This document shows, in pieces, positions 1 to 6,042 of a stretch of 15,918 nucleotides of DNA (position 1 is its first letter; each line of letters opens with the position of its first letter). The notes under the pieces are model-generated. The model was not told the DNA's origin, did not search any database, and saw nothing but the letters and a program-made list of their open reading frames with translations. Both the position numbers and the translations under genes were made by a program. Source of the stretch: Promethearchaeota archaeon (GTDB lineage: Archaea > Asgardarchaeota > Lokiarchaeia > Sigynarchaeales > SOKP01); assembly GCA_004524515.1 (NCBI GenBank), contig SDNV01000063.1:1-15918 (forward strand). Reading direction: 5' to 3'.

Positions 1-669
1 CGCAGCATAACGAAAGAAAAAATAATTCGAAAAGGGGCTGAGGCAAACCTTTATTATGGTCATTGGTTTGGGAAAGAGGCTATTTTTAAACATCGTATTC
101 CTAAAAAATATCGTATTGATGAGTTAGATAGAATTATTAGAATGGTAAGAACGTTAAATGAAGCTAGAGCATTAATAAAAGTGAAAAAATATGGGATAAA
201 TGTACCTCAAGTGTTTGAATTAGACTCCCTTAATTCAACCATAATTATGAAATATATTGAGGGAAAAAAATTAAAAAATGCCTTAGCTGGATTGGATGAC
301 AAAAAAAAACAAGACTATTTTAAGATTATTGGTCGCTATATTGCAATTTTACATAAAAATGGACATATACATGGAGATATAACCACCAGCAATTTAATTG
401 TAACAGAACGTGAAGAAATATTCCTTATAGACTTTGGTCTTCATGACTATTCAGATTCAATTGAAGACAAGAGTGTTGATTTACACTTATTAAAGAGAGT
501 ATTAATCTCCTCTCACGGTGAGGATTTTAATCTATGTTTTACTGCCTTTATCGAAGGCTATCAAAAAGAATATAGTGGAAACAGTTTACATGAATGTTAT
601 GCCATAATTGAAAACATCTCTGCAATCGAAAGTCGAGGAAGATATATAAAAAAAGAAGAAAGGGTGTAA
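1..669 (+). CDS. bud32: KEOPS complex kinase/ATPase Bud32 (5' end outside window)
   Basis: Small atypical kinase/ATPase of the KEOPS complex, which makes the t6A modification on ANN-decoding tRNAs with Kae1. The frame is open from the first base, giving 222 residues in the window; the first internal ATG (142) is too late because it would remove the ATP-binding lobe. Counting from base 1, KGAEA lies at residues 11-15, the ATP-binding lysine in EAIFK at 30, RIPKKYR at 32-38, the catalytic HGDITTSN at about 124-131 (Asp126) and the metal-binding LIDFGL at about 142-147. KSVDLHLLKR follows, and the C-terminus has the typical ESRGRY. Bud32 alone is about 200-230 aa with KxGAEA near residue 5-10, so either the start is just left of the window or the protein is fused to Kae1, as in some archaea. 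The window cannot decide between these. The family call is very secure. Confidence 0.95.
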   Translation, partial: RSITKEKIIRKGAEANLYYGHWFGKEAIFKHRIPKKYRIDELDRIIRMVRTLNEARALIKVKKYGINVPQVFELDSLNSTIIMKYIEGKKLKNALAGLDDKKKQDYFKIIGRYIAILHKNGHIHGDITTSNLIVTEREEIFLIDFGLHDYSDSIEDKSVDLHLLKRVLISSHGEDFNLCFTAFIEGYQKEYSGNSLHECYAIIENISAIESRGRYIKKEERV

Positions 670-890
670 TTCTCTCCTAAATTCAAGTAATTTTTATGAT
701 TTATTGATTTTAAGAGATTGAAGTGTAAATTCCAAAATTATAGCATCTAAAATTAAAATATTTTTAATGAAATTATATATGTAGAAAGAGAACGTTCAAT
801 TACATTCAAAAATAATCAAAATAATTTCCAGTTAGATTAGATTTAATAATAAGTTCTACTTATTAATATTATCAAATTAGAAAATAAAAG

Positions 891-919
891 AATATATTAA
901 AGGGCAATCTCTGAGATTG
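891..919 (+). promoter_or_regulatory. TATA-like element and palindromic operator of the RHH gene
   Basis: An AT-rich TATA-like stretch (AATATATTAA, 891-900) is followed immediately by a perfect inverted repeat, CAATCTC-T-GAGATTG (905-919). In archaea transcription starts about 25 nt downstream of TATA, so the palindrome would lie between TATA and the start site, where a bound repressor blocks initiation. The next gene encodes a ribbon-helix-helix protein, a family that commonly binds short palindromes and represses its own promoter. The palindrome is seen directly; autoregulation is inferred. The remainder of 670-983 is AT-rich with no recognisable gene. Confidence 0.5.
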
Positions 920-983
920 TAGTGGATTTTAGATATTCTATAGGAGTTCCCTTTTGATAACTGGCTAAGTAGGAGTATTTTAA

Positions 984-1199
984 ATGAGAGATTCAAATAA
1001 AAATGAAAAAGAAAAAATTTCTATGAAAAATATTACAATTAATATCCCAGACCTTTATGATAAAAAAATTCAATGGTTAATTAAAAGAAAAATCATTCCC
1101 TCTAGATCTGAAGCGATTAGGACAGCACTTCGAGAATTTCTTCATAATGAATATAGTAATAATTTAAATCTTTTAGGATTCTTTGAGGAAGAGGAATAA
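984..1199 (+). CDS. Ribbon-helix-helix (CopG/MetJ-type) transcriptional regulator
   Basis: A 71-residue DNA-binding protein of the RHH fold. The beta strand is KNITINIP (about 15-22). Helix A covers about 23-37, and the second helix carries the hallmark SRSEAIRTALREFLHNEY (about 41-58). RHH proteins bind as dimers, with the strand in the DNA major groove. The acidic tail LLGFFEEEE lies outside the fold. The ATG at 984 is preceded by AGGAG (971-975) at an 8-nt spacing, which supports this start over the internal ATG at 1023 that begins the fold itself. No toxin gene follows directly, so a ParD/CopG antitoxin role has no neighbour support. The last 11 codons and about 35 nt after the stop form one copy of a direct repeat whose other copy abuts rps28e. 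Target unknown; autoregulation through the palindrome at 905-919 is likely. Confidence 0.8.
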   Translation: MRDSNKNEKEKISMKNITINIPDLYDKKIQWLIKRKIIPSRSEAIRTALREFLHNEYSNNLNLLGFFEEEE

Positions 1200-1236
1200 A
1201 AAATGTTTTTTTCTAATTTACCTTCTAATTTTTCTT
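1164..1236. repeat. Direct repeat copy A: RHH 3' end facing an rps28e 3' scar
   Basis: This 73-nt stretch matches 3411-3482 at about 67 positions by eye, with one 1-nt indel in an A run and about five substitutions. The most conserved part runs from the acidic end of the RHH gene through its stop and into a block that, on the minus strand, reads R-K-I-R-R-stop, the exact C-terminus of eS28. No eS28 gene adjoins this copy, so that block is a scar. Together with copy B it brackets a segment of about 2.2 kb. Confidence 0.85.
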
Positions 1237-1464
1237 AGTAATTATATAAATAATTAAATTTCGAAAGTAATTTATTGGTTACAAATTTTAATTTATAAAT
1301 AAGCATAATATCACGACCCAATGGTTTGAATTTTCTAAATTTGATTATTAAGTAAAAACAAGTTCAAAATTAAAGTGACATTTATCATTAAATCAAGTTT
1401 TTATGATTAATTTATATTCATTCTCGATTCAATTTTCTTTCTTATTTGCAAAATAACTTAATAA
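1237..1464. other. AT-rich spacer, nothing recognised
   Basis: Lies between repeat copy A and the 3' end of the decayed HEPN-like gene. It is very AT-rich. I see no plausible reading frame, no RNA-like GC-rich fold and no clear repeat in it. Confidence 0.5.
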
Positions 1465-2050
1465 TTAATTTAATTTATCTAAATATATTAGTAATCTTAA
1501 AAGAAATCCATATGCGTCTTCACGGGAAAAATTATTTGTTATTGGTTGATGAAATTAGTTTCTAGATTGTCTTATATAATTAAAAAATTCACATAACCAT
1601 AATTCTAAATTTTAACCTATATTGTTTGGTAAATCATTCTAATGATTTTAAACCTTCTAATAGATTCTCAAATGTATTACTTATTGAATGTGATTTATCA
1701 ATCTTTACAAATTTTTTCAAATCGTTTATAAAATTCATAAATATTATTTCAGCACACATTCCCAATAATACTACGGCACCAAAATAACAATTTAATTTAA
1801 AATCTCGTGAAGACTATAGTTTAAATGCCTCTGCTACATCATCTATTAGATTAGAATTAAAATTCATAAGTTTACTGAGATAATTATCAGAAGTATGGGG
1901 ATCATAATCCTTATTTTCAGTTACATGTATTATCAAATTCAGTTAAGTGAAGATGTGGAAAAAATTTTGAATCATTATAATTTTGTTTATCCCTTGGAGA
2001 TAAGATTGAATTTATATTTTCAGGTATTATTCGTTAGTTTTAGAACTCAT
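1465..2050 (-). pseudogene. Decayed HEPN/DUF4145-like gene, several stops and frameshifts
   Basis: A broken gene recoverable by joining frames on the minus strand. It begins at ATG 2050 (MSSKTNE), shifts frame to read PENINSILSPRDKQNYNDS and FFPHLHLTEFDNT, shifts again to ENKDYDPHTSDNYLSKL and IDDVAEAFKL, meets an in-frame TAG, then continues SSRDFKLNCYFGAVVLLGMC followed by AEIIFMNFINDLKKF. After a TGA and another shift it ends LWLCEFFNYIRQSRN, a TAA, then FHQPITNNFSREDAYGFLL and a closing TAA (1465-1467). The helix around CYFGAVVLLGMCAE and the late RN..H motif followed by SREDAY resemble HEPN-type helical proteins of the DUF4145 kind, which are often RNA-related. That family assignment is inference. 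Two premature stops inside well-composed sequence plus about three shifts argue for decay. The 65-residue plus-strand reading frame at 1895-2092 lies over it and is probably spurious. Confidence 0.6.
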
Positions 2051-2100
2051 TTTTTATCTCTATTTAATTCAAATAACAATAATGTTAATTAAATTCATTA

Positions 2101-3090
2101 TCAAAAAGCCATCTTATTTCTTTTTAATGCTACCTTTATAATTTCATCTAAAAATTCTGTACTGCTTTTTCCCTCTGCCACAGCCATAAAACCCATATAA
2201 CTGTGAGGTTTTTTAATCGGAGTACACATCAATCCAGCAAAACAGTTTATTTCCAGTAGCAAGGGTCCATCTTCAGATAAGATCATATCTACTCTTCCAA
2301 AATCTCTTAGTCCTACGCTTTTATATGCTTTAATCGCCAAATATTGTAAATGTTTTGATCTGTGAGGACTTAATTTAGCTGGACAGTAGAATCTATCATT
2401 ATCAAGTTCCTTTTTATCGAATGTTAAAAATTTATCTCCGTTCTTGTAATCTATTTCCAATAAAGGTAAAGTTCTAATATATTGCCCATTACCAATAATA
2501 CCGCACGTTATTTCCTTACCTTTAATGAACTTTTCTATTAAGACAGGTTGTCCTATTTTTTCAATCCTTTCCTTAACTCTTTTAACTAATGTTTTATAAG
2601 AAAAAATAATGGAAGATTTATCAATACCTGAACTACCTCTTCCCGCCGATGGTTTAATAAATAAAGGGTAGGAGAACGGTGGTGATTTTCTGAAAATATT
2701 ACAATCATTTATAGATTTGGCTATAATAAATGGTGATGTTGGCAATCTATTACTAATCCAGATTTCCTTTGCGAGTGCTTTGTCTGTAGCCTTAATTATT
2801 CCAAAAATGTCGGAACCTACATAGGGTATCTTTAATTCATCCAAAATTGCAGCTTCAGCGATACTGGAAACATTAAAAACGATATCAATATCTAAATCAT
2901 TCAAATCTGATATGATATTTGGACTCCATTTTAATTTTATGACTTCATATCCAGCTGTTCTTAAAGCTTTAAAATGGTGTTCTATTTCTTTTTTAGTTGT
3001 ATCCACAAAATTTTCTTTTCCTGTGAATTTCTCTTGTAATACAAAATTCCCACGTTTTTTTTCAAGTAAACACACTTTAATTTTTTTCAT
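2101..3090 (-). CDS. D-alanine-D-alanine ligase-like ATP-grasp protein
   Basis: 329 residues, the normal length of Ddl-type ligases, which join an acyl-phosphate intermediate to an amine at the cost of ATP. The order matches the family: DIVFNVSSIAEAAI (69-82), then ELKIPYVGSD (85-94) and lysine-rich ATDKALAK (101-108); PLFIKPSAGRGSSGI (142-156) with the ATP lysine at about 146 and the glycine/serine-rich loop; VLIEKFIKGKEIT (183-195); and LRDFGRVDMI (261-270) with the metal/phosphate region ending LLEINCFAG (278-286), which supplies the E-x-N pair. The usual N-x-x-P-G reads N-C-F-A-G here. ATG 3090 has GGAG 8 nt upstream. Archaea lack D-Ala-D-Ala peptidoglycan, so the substrate is probably another amino acid or peptide; no neighbour identifies it. 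It is the only intact gene between the two direct repeats. The fold is secure, the substrate unknown. Confidence 0.85.
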   Translation of the reverse strand: MKKIKVCLLEKKRGNFVLQEKFTGKENFVDTTKKEIEHHFKALRTAGYEVIKLKWSPNIISDLNDLDIDIVFNVSSIAEAAILDELKIPYVGSDIFGIIKATDKALAKEIWISNRLPTSPFIIAKSINDCNIFRKSPPFSYPLFIKPSAGRGSSGIDKSSIIFSYKTLVKRVKERIEKIGQPVLIEKFIKGKEITCGIIGNGQYIRTLPLLEIDYKNGDKFLTFDKKELDNDRFYCPAKLSPHRSKHLQYLAIKAYKSVGLRDFGRVDMILSEDGPLLLEINCFAGLMCTPIKKPHSYMGFMAVAEGKSSTEFLDEIIKVALKRNKMAF

Positions 3091-3184
3091 TTTTAATACT
3101 CCTTTTTTAAAAAATTAATTCGTTCATTCTTATTTCTATGCCAACAAAAAGATATTTTAAAAGAAAAGAGTCTGAAAAAACTAA

Positions 3185-3355
3185 TTATTTTACTTTTATT
3201 AAATAATTAGGCTTGAGTTCCCTAAAAATATCCAAATCAGTAATCTGTGCAGTTTTGAAATCTCTTAAATGACAAACCCAATATTTTTCATTATTATATT
3301 CATTTAAAAAACCACAATGAGTACAGATTTTAAAGTTTTCAGGTCTCGAGATTAT
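3185..3355 (-). pseudogene. Zinc-ribbon-like gene fragment without a start codon
   Basis: A minus-strand frame of 56 codons is open from just after a TAA (3356-3358) to TAA 3185-3187. It reads RPENFKICTHCGFLNEYNN, then EKYWVCHLRDFKTAQITDLD and IFRELKPNYLIKVK. The CTHCG knuckle followed by a Cys-His pair (VCH) is zinc-ribbon-like, but a second full CxxC is missing. The composition looks coding. No ATG, GTG or TTG lies in frame before the CxxC, and I see no ribosome-binding site. It may be the truncated 3' end of a gene, or may use an unusual start. No homologue recognised. Confidence 0.4.
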
Positions 3356-3365
3356 TTAATTTACC

Positions 3366-3446
3366 ATGCAAAACTTTATAGATTCTTCTTTTAATAATCT
3401 ATTTCTAAATTTAGATCTTTTAGGTTTTATTGAGGAAGAGGAATAA
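3366..3446 (+). pseudogene. Remnant of a second RHH gene (C-terminal tail)
   Basis: Reads NNLFLNLDLLGFIEEEE-stop, matching the tail NNLNLLGFFEEEE-stop of the intact RHH gene upstream. The nucleotide match continues past both stop codons. Upstream, another plus frame reads SRDYLIYHAKLYRFFF, which could be a frameshifted relic of the helix that precedes the tail, but this is weak. The RHH strand and first helix are absent, so it cannot bind DNA. It lies convergent to rps28e, with 17 nt between the two stop codons. Confidence 0.5.
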
Positions 3447-3482
3447 AAATGTTTTTTTCTAATTTACCTTCTAATCTTTCTT
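3411..3482. repeat. Direct repeat copy B: RHH tail abutting the rps28e 3' end
   Basis: Partner of 1164-1236. In this copy the minus-strand part is the real C-terminus of eS28 (RKIRR-stop, stop at 3464-3466), and the plus-strand part is a remnant RHH tail. The match stops abruptly inside the eS28 coding sequence at 3482/1236. That position marks the right breakpoint of whatever event duplicated the junction. Confidence 0.85.
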
Positions 3483-3703
3483 GCTTCTCTCTCAACTTCT
3501 CGTAATATAATGATATCATCTAATCGAACAGGGCCTTTCACATTTCTCGTGAGAATTCGATTTTTATCTTTACCTTCCAATATTCGGACTTTAATTTGAG
3601 TGATTTCACCTGTTAATCCCGTTCTCCCAATTATATCAATAACTTGTGCTGGAATCGAGTCGTCTTCAATCTCAATACCCTTACCCTTCTCGATTTTTAC
3701 CAC
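3464..3703 (-). CDS. rps28e: Small ribosomal subunit protein eS28
   Basis: Small OB-fold protein of the 30S subunit, near the decoding site and mRNA exit. Diagnostic stretches are [32 protein letters not shown] and the basic C-terminus EREARKIRR. The frame can begin at GTG 3712, but that codon lies inside the AGGTGG motif (3714-3709). GTG 3703, with AGGTGG 5 nt upstream, gives [11 protein letters not shown] and 79 residues and is preferred. The gene directly follows rpl7ae (its stop is at 3718) on the same strand, the usual archaeal rpl7ae-rps28e pair, so the two are surely cotranscribed. Its last codons form part of direct repeat copy B. Confidence 0.95.
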   Translation of the reverse strand: MVKIEKGKGIEIEDDSIPAQVIDIIGRTGLTGEITQIKVRILEGKDKNRILTRNVKGPVRLDDIIILREVEREARKIRR

Positions 3704-3717
3704 AATTTCCACCTAAT

Positions 3718-4089
3718 CTATTTTTTTAATGCTTCAAGTTGCTTTATGATATCATTCAATATTCCTTCGTTTCCAGAGCCCACATTTTCAATTGCTAGTG
3801 CAGACGACCCTACATTAATATTGACAGCTTTTCCTAGGTTCTTTTTAGAAGAAAGATATCCATAAGGAATTTTCTTCTCTTCACAAAGTAAAGGAACGTG
3901 ATATAAAATCTCCGGAGGTGAAACATCTTCAGCCATTAAAACAAGTTTAGCTTGTCCCCGTTCAATACTTTTGGTACATTCATTCATACCTTTACGTATT
4001 TTGCTGTCTTTTGTCTCAGCAATACGTGTTAAAGCCTTTTTTATCTGATCCTGTAATTTATCTGGTATTTTAAATTTAACATAACTCAT
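3718..4089 (-). CDS. rpl7ae: Large ribosomal subunit protein eL8 (L7Ae), K-turn-binding
   Basis: 123 residues, normal for archaeal L7Ae. This protein binds kink-turn RNA in 23S rRNA and, in archaea, is also the core protein of C/D and H/ACA guide RNPs and of RNase P. The signature is clear: KIRKGMNECTKSIERGQ (RNA contact), then LVLMAEDVSPPEILYHVPLL, CEEKKIPYGYLSSKKNLGKA and a final helix after the loop VGSGNEG. Start ATG 4089 is followed directly by the SYVKFKIP strand. The upstream leader has a weak GAGATGAT at about 5-7 nt, and an AT-rich TATA-like stretch lies near 4122-4132. First gene of the rpl7ae-rps28e transcript, divergent from rpoN. Confidence 0.96.
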   Translation of the reverse strand: MSYVKFKIPDKLQDQIKKALTRIAETKDSKIRKGMNECTKSIERGQAKLVLMAEDVSPPEILYHVPLLCEEKKIPYGYLSSKKNLGKAVNINVGSSALAIENVGSGNEGILNDIIKQLEALKK

Positions 4090-4273
4090 AATACAATCAT
4101 CTCATTCTAATAATCTTTTAATTCAGATATATTATCATAAATCATCGACTTTGAATGAGAGAATAAGTATAGGATATTAAATAAAATTTATGATTTACAG
4201 CTTAAAATCTAAAAATTTTTTTAGGACGCTTCATCTAATTTATTAAGTAATTCTAGTTTTCATTAATAATTCT

Positions 4274-4332
4274 TAATATATTTTACAAATTAAAAAAATT
4301 GATAAATATTAACCAAAAAGAGGAGATCTAAA
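4274..4332 (+). promoter_or_regulatory. TATA-like element and Shine-Dalgarno of rpoN
   Basis: TAATATATTTT (4274-4284) is a TATA-like element at a workable distance for a short leader. AGGAG (4321-4325) is a strong ribosome-binding motif. It lies 7 nt before ATA 4333 but 19 nt before the first canonical start, GTG 4345. The spacing therefore favours initiation at 4333. Confidence 0.5.
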
Positions 4333-4533
4333 ATAATAATTCCTGTGAGATGTTTTTCATGCGGAAAATTAATCGCTGATGTCTACAAAAAATACCTGGA
4401 ATTAATTGAAAGAGGAGAAAGTGCTGAAGATGCATTTAAACAATTAGGAATTGAAAGATTCTGTTGCAAACGTATGATTGTCGCGCATGTGGACTTGATT
4501 GATGATTTACTTAAATTTCCTCGATTACAATAA
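4333..4533 (+). CDS. rpoN: DNA-directed RNA polymerase subunit N (Rpb10), apparent ATA start
   Basis: Small zinc-binding assembly subunit of archaeal RNA polymerase, equivalent to eukaryotic Rpb10, which sits with subunits D, L and P. The conserved zinc site is CxxCG at residues 7-10 and CC at 44-45 (RFCCKRM), followed by AHVDLIDDLL, all typical. Archaeal and eukaryotic Rpb10 begin MIIPVRCF.CG. Here the codons read ATA-ATA-ATT-CCT-GTG-AGA-TGT, so the expected Met is an ATA at 4333. The first canonical start, GTG 4345, would delete the conserved IIPV strand and leaves AGGAG 19 nt away; ATA 4333 sits 7 nt after AGGAG. Function is secure; the start is unusual or reflects a G-to-A change or sequencing error. 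Divergent from rpl7ae. Confidence 0.93.
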   Translation: MIIPVRCFSCGKLIADVYKKYLELIERGESAEDAFKQLGIERFCCKRMIVAHVDLIDDLLKFPRLQ

Positions 4534-4612
4534 TCCTTATTTTAATCATACTATTCATATTTAGATTTTTTAAGCACAAAGTTTTATTTTGAGTTGAAGC
4601 AATATTATTAAT

Positions 4613-5131
4613 ATTAAAAAATCTCCCTGGATTTTTCCTTTTATTGGCGGAGTCTTAATTTTAATTTCTCTTTTAATCCCTGCATCTATACCTCAAGGTA
4701 ATACAAAAATTATTTGGATTTGGGGTTTAACTTTCCACACTTCAATCTCATTTCTTAATAATGTTTTAGCTCTTATCATTTCAATTACCTGTACTATTAT
4801 AACATCTTTATGTGCAGTAAGAATTATATTTACTGCAATAAGATTTAGAAATCTAGATAAGAGAGTTGAGTTTGCTGAGAGAATATGGTTAATTATGGGA
4901 TTAATTATTTTAGTAGTAATGGTAATTTGGATATTTTCAATCCATTATCTAATTACTTATTCAATAACTACTACAGAGAAAGATGGCTCATTGAGAACCA
5001 CCACGACAACTACTTATAGATTTTGGGCCTACAATATAATCGGATTTGGAGTAATAGGAGTAATTTTAGGAGGCACCTTATCAATAATCGGAGCCTGTAT
5101 TAAAGGTTTAAATCTTCCAAAAGAGGTTTAA
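4613..5131 (+). CDS. Four-helix membrane protein, no canonical start codon
   Basis: A continuous frame from just after a TGA (4595-4597) to 5131. ATG 4895 is the first ATG, GTG or TTG in frame and would cut the protein in the third helix. Counting from ATT 4613 there are 172 residues: KKSPWIFPF leads into TM1 (about 6-24), a short loop, TM2 (51-76), the basic loop FRNLDKRVEFAER, TM3 (91-112), an outside loop rich in threonine (TTTEKDGSLRTTTTTTYRFW), and TM4 (139-165). The upstream third has hydrophobic helices and no stops, so it is almost certainly coding. Initiation may use ATT 4613, or the true 5' end may be damaged. Small four-TM proteins of this layout, I believe, are common in Asgard genomes, but no function is known to me. 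It follows rpoN by 79 nt and may share its transcript. Confidence 0.65.
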   Translation: MKKSPWIFPFIGGVLILISLLIPASIPQGNTKIIWIWGLTFHTSISFLNNVLALIISITCTIITSLCAVRIIFTAIRFRNLDKRVEFAERIWLIMGLIILVVMVIWIFSIHYLITYSITTTEKDGSLRTTTTTTYRFWAYNIIGFGVIGVILGGTLSIIGACIKGLNLPKEV

Positions 5132-5151
5132 TTATCAATCAATATTCTTAA

Positions 5152-5176
5152 AACTAAATTAAAATAGCTTTTAGTT
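5152..5176. terminator. Possible hairpin between convergent genes
   Basis: AACTAAA (5152-5158) pairs with TTTAGTT (5170-5176) across an 11-nt loop, in the 97-nt gap between the convergent four-TM gene and rpl24e. The stem is short and AT-rich. A bidirectional end-of-transcript role is possible but weakly supported. Confidence 0.25.
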
Positions 5177-5228
5177 AGAATACTCTTATATTATCAAATC
5201 CAGTTAAATAAAAAAAGAGGATAATTTT

Positions 5229-5411
5229 TTATTCCTTGCCGTAAAATGAAGTCCAGCGAGTTTTTCTTGGGTTTTTTTTATATTTCAACATTGCTTTTTT
5301 GCATTTATTTGTGCAGAAGTTATAAATAGTACCATCTTTTCTTACATACATGAACCCGCGGCCAATTGGGATGTCATACCCACAAAATGAACATTTTTTT
5401 ACTTTTACCAT
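5229..5411 (-). CDS. rpl24e: Large ribosomal subunit protein eL24
   Basis: 60-residue zinc-ribbon ribosomal protein. Zinc ligands are C7 and C10 (CSFCG), C33 and C37 (CTNKC). The family-typical IPIGRGFMYVRKDGTIYNFC lies between them, and the C-terminus NPRKTRWTSFYGKE is classic. It starts with ATG 5411, 53 nt after the rps6e stop on the same strand. AT-rich TAATATATAT (about 5440-5451) could give it its own promoter as well as read-through from rps6e. In many archaea rpl24e follows rps28e directly; here it lies upstream of rpl7ae-rps28e, separated by two opposite-strand genes. Confidence 0.96.
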   Translation of the reverse strand: MVKVKKCSFCGYDIPIGRGFMYVRKDGTIYNFCTNKCKKAMLKYKKNPRKTRWTSFYGKE

Positions 5412-5464
5412 AGTTAATATCAGCTATTCAATTCAATTGAATGATATATATTAGATTTTATGTT

Positions 5465-5872
5465 TTAACTTCCTTCTTGTGCTTTAAAGAGCTCAGATTC
5501 TCCATATTTAACGACTTTTAAATTAATCAGAGTCATATTGTAGGTTACTTCATTACCTCTTACCATTTTACGCTTTTTCTGTCCTCTCCTCTTTGGTTTA
5601 TAACCAATACCCCTCTTCGAAACTAAAATTTTCTTTTTTACTGGTCCATGGACGTCCTTTCGCATTGGAAATCCAGAAGAATCACTACCTCCAGTTATTT
5701 GAAATTCATAGTTCGGAAACCCTATAAGGCCCCCTTTTATAATATCGCCTATTTTCATCCCTTCAAATCGAAATTTTTTCTCGTCGATCTCGATAAGTTT
5801 AGATAAACCCTTACCTGGTCCAGAATTTCCTCCAGAAATATTTAACTTGTAAACTCGTTTCTCAGAACTCAT
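5465..5872 (-). CDS. rps6e: Small ribosomal subunit protein eS6
   Basis: Archaeal-length eS6 (135 residues from ATG 5872), lacking the long phosphorylated C-terminal helix of eukaryotes. Typical sequence includes KLNISGGNSGPGKGLSKLI, KIGDIIKGGLIGFPNYEFQ, then ITGGSDSSGFPMRKDVHGPV and the basic RGIGYKPKRRGQKKRKMVRG. A TTG at 5881 in the same frame would add three residues. ATG 5872 is preferred because a TATA-like ATATAAAAAA (plus-strand 5901-5910) predicts transcription starting within a few nt of it, a nearly leaderless transcript, and neither start has a clear Shine-Dalgarno. First gene of the rps6e-rpl24e unit, divergent from the 268-residue protein. Confidence 0.95.
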   Translation of the reverse strand: MSSEKRVYKLNISGGNSGPGKGLSKLIEIDEKKFRFEGMKIGDIIKGGLIGFPNYEFQITGGSDSSGFPMRKDVHGPVKKKILVSKRGIGYKPKRRGQKKRKMVRGNEVTYNMTLINLKVVKYGESELFKAQEGS

Positions 5873-6013
5873 TATAATCAAATCTACATAAGGAAAATTG
5901 ATATAAAAAATGTCTGAAAACTTAAATATTTTATCGATTTTGAATCCTTTTCAATTTTTTCCCATAAAATTTGAAAAAATGACAAAATTTATTTTAAAGA
6001 AAATTACCTATTA

Positions 6014-6042
6014 AAATTATAAAATAAGTTTTAGAATAATCT
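6014..6042 (+). promoter_or_regulatory. TATA-like element giving a short or absent leader
   Basis: AATTATAAAAT lies centred about 23 nt before ATG 6043, the distance expected for a leaderless archaeal mRNA. No Shine-Dalgarno motif precedes the ATG, which fits. Purely positional evidence. Confidence 0.35.

Noticed and set aside
984..1199. RHH protein as antitoxin of a toxin-antitoxin pair
   Set aside because: No toxin-sized gene follows or overlaps. The HEPN-like relic is on the other strand more than 260 nt away and has decayed, so pairing is not supported.
1700..1860. In-frame TAG in the HEPN-like gene as pyrrolysine or another recoded amino acid
   Set aside because: The same gene also has TGA and TAA interruptions and frame changes, so decay explains it better than recoding.
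1895..2092. Plus-strand 65-codon reading frame beginning MGIIILIF
   Set aside because: Lies opposite the decayed HEPN-like gene, whose minus-strand frames have far better composition, and has no Shine-Dalgarno or domain.
2101..3090. ATP-grasp gene as glycopeptide-resistance or cell-wall ligase
   Set aside because: No vanH/vanX or murein genes nearby, and the host is an archaeon.
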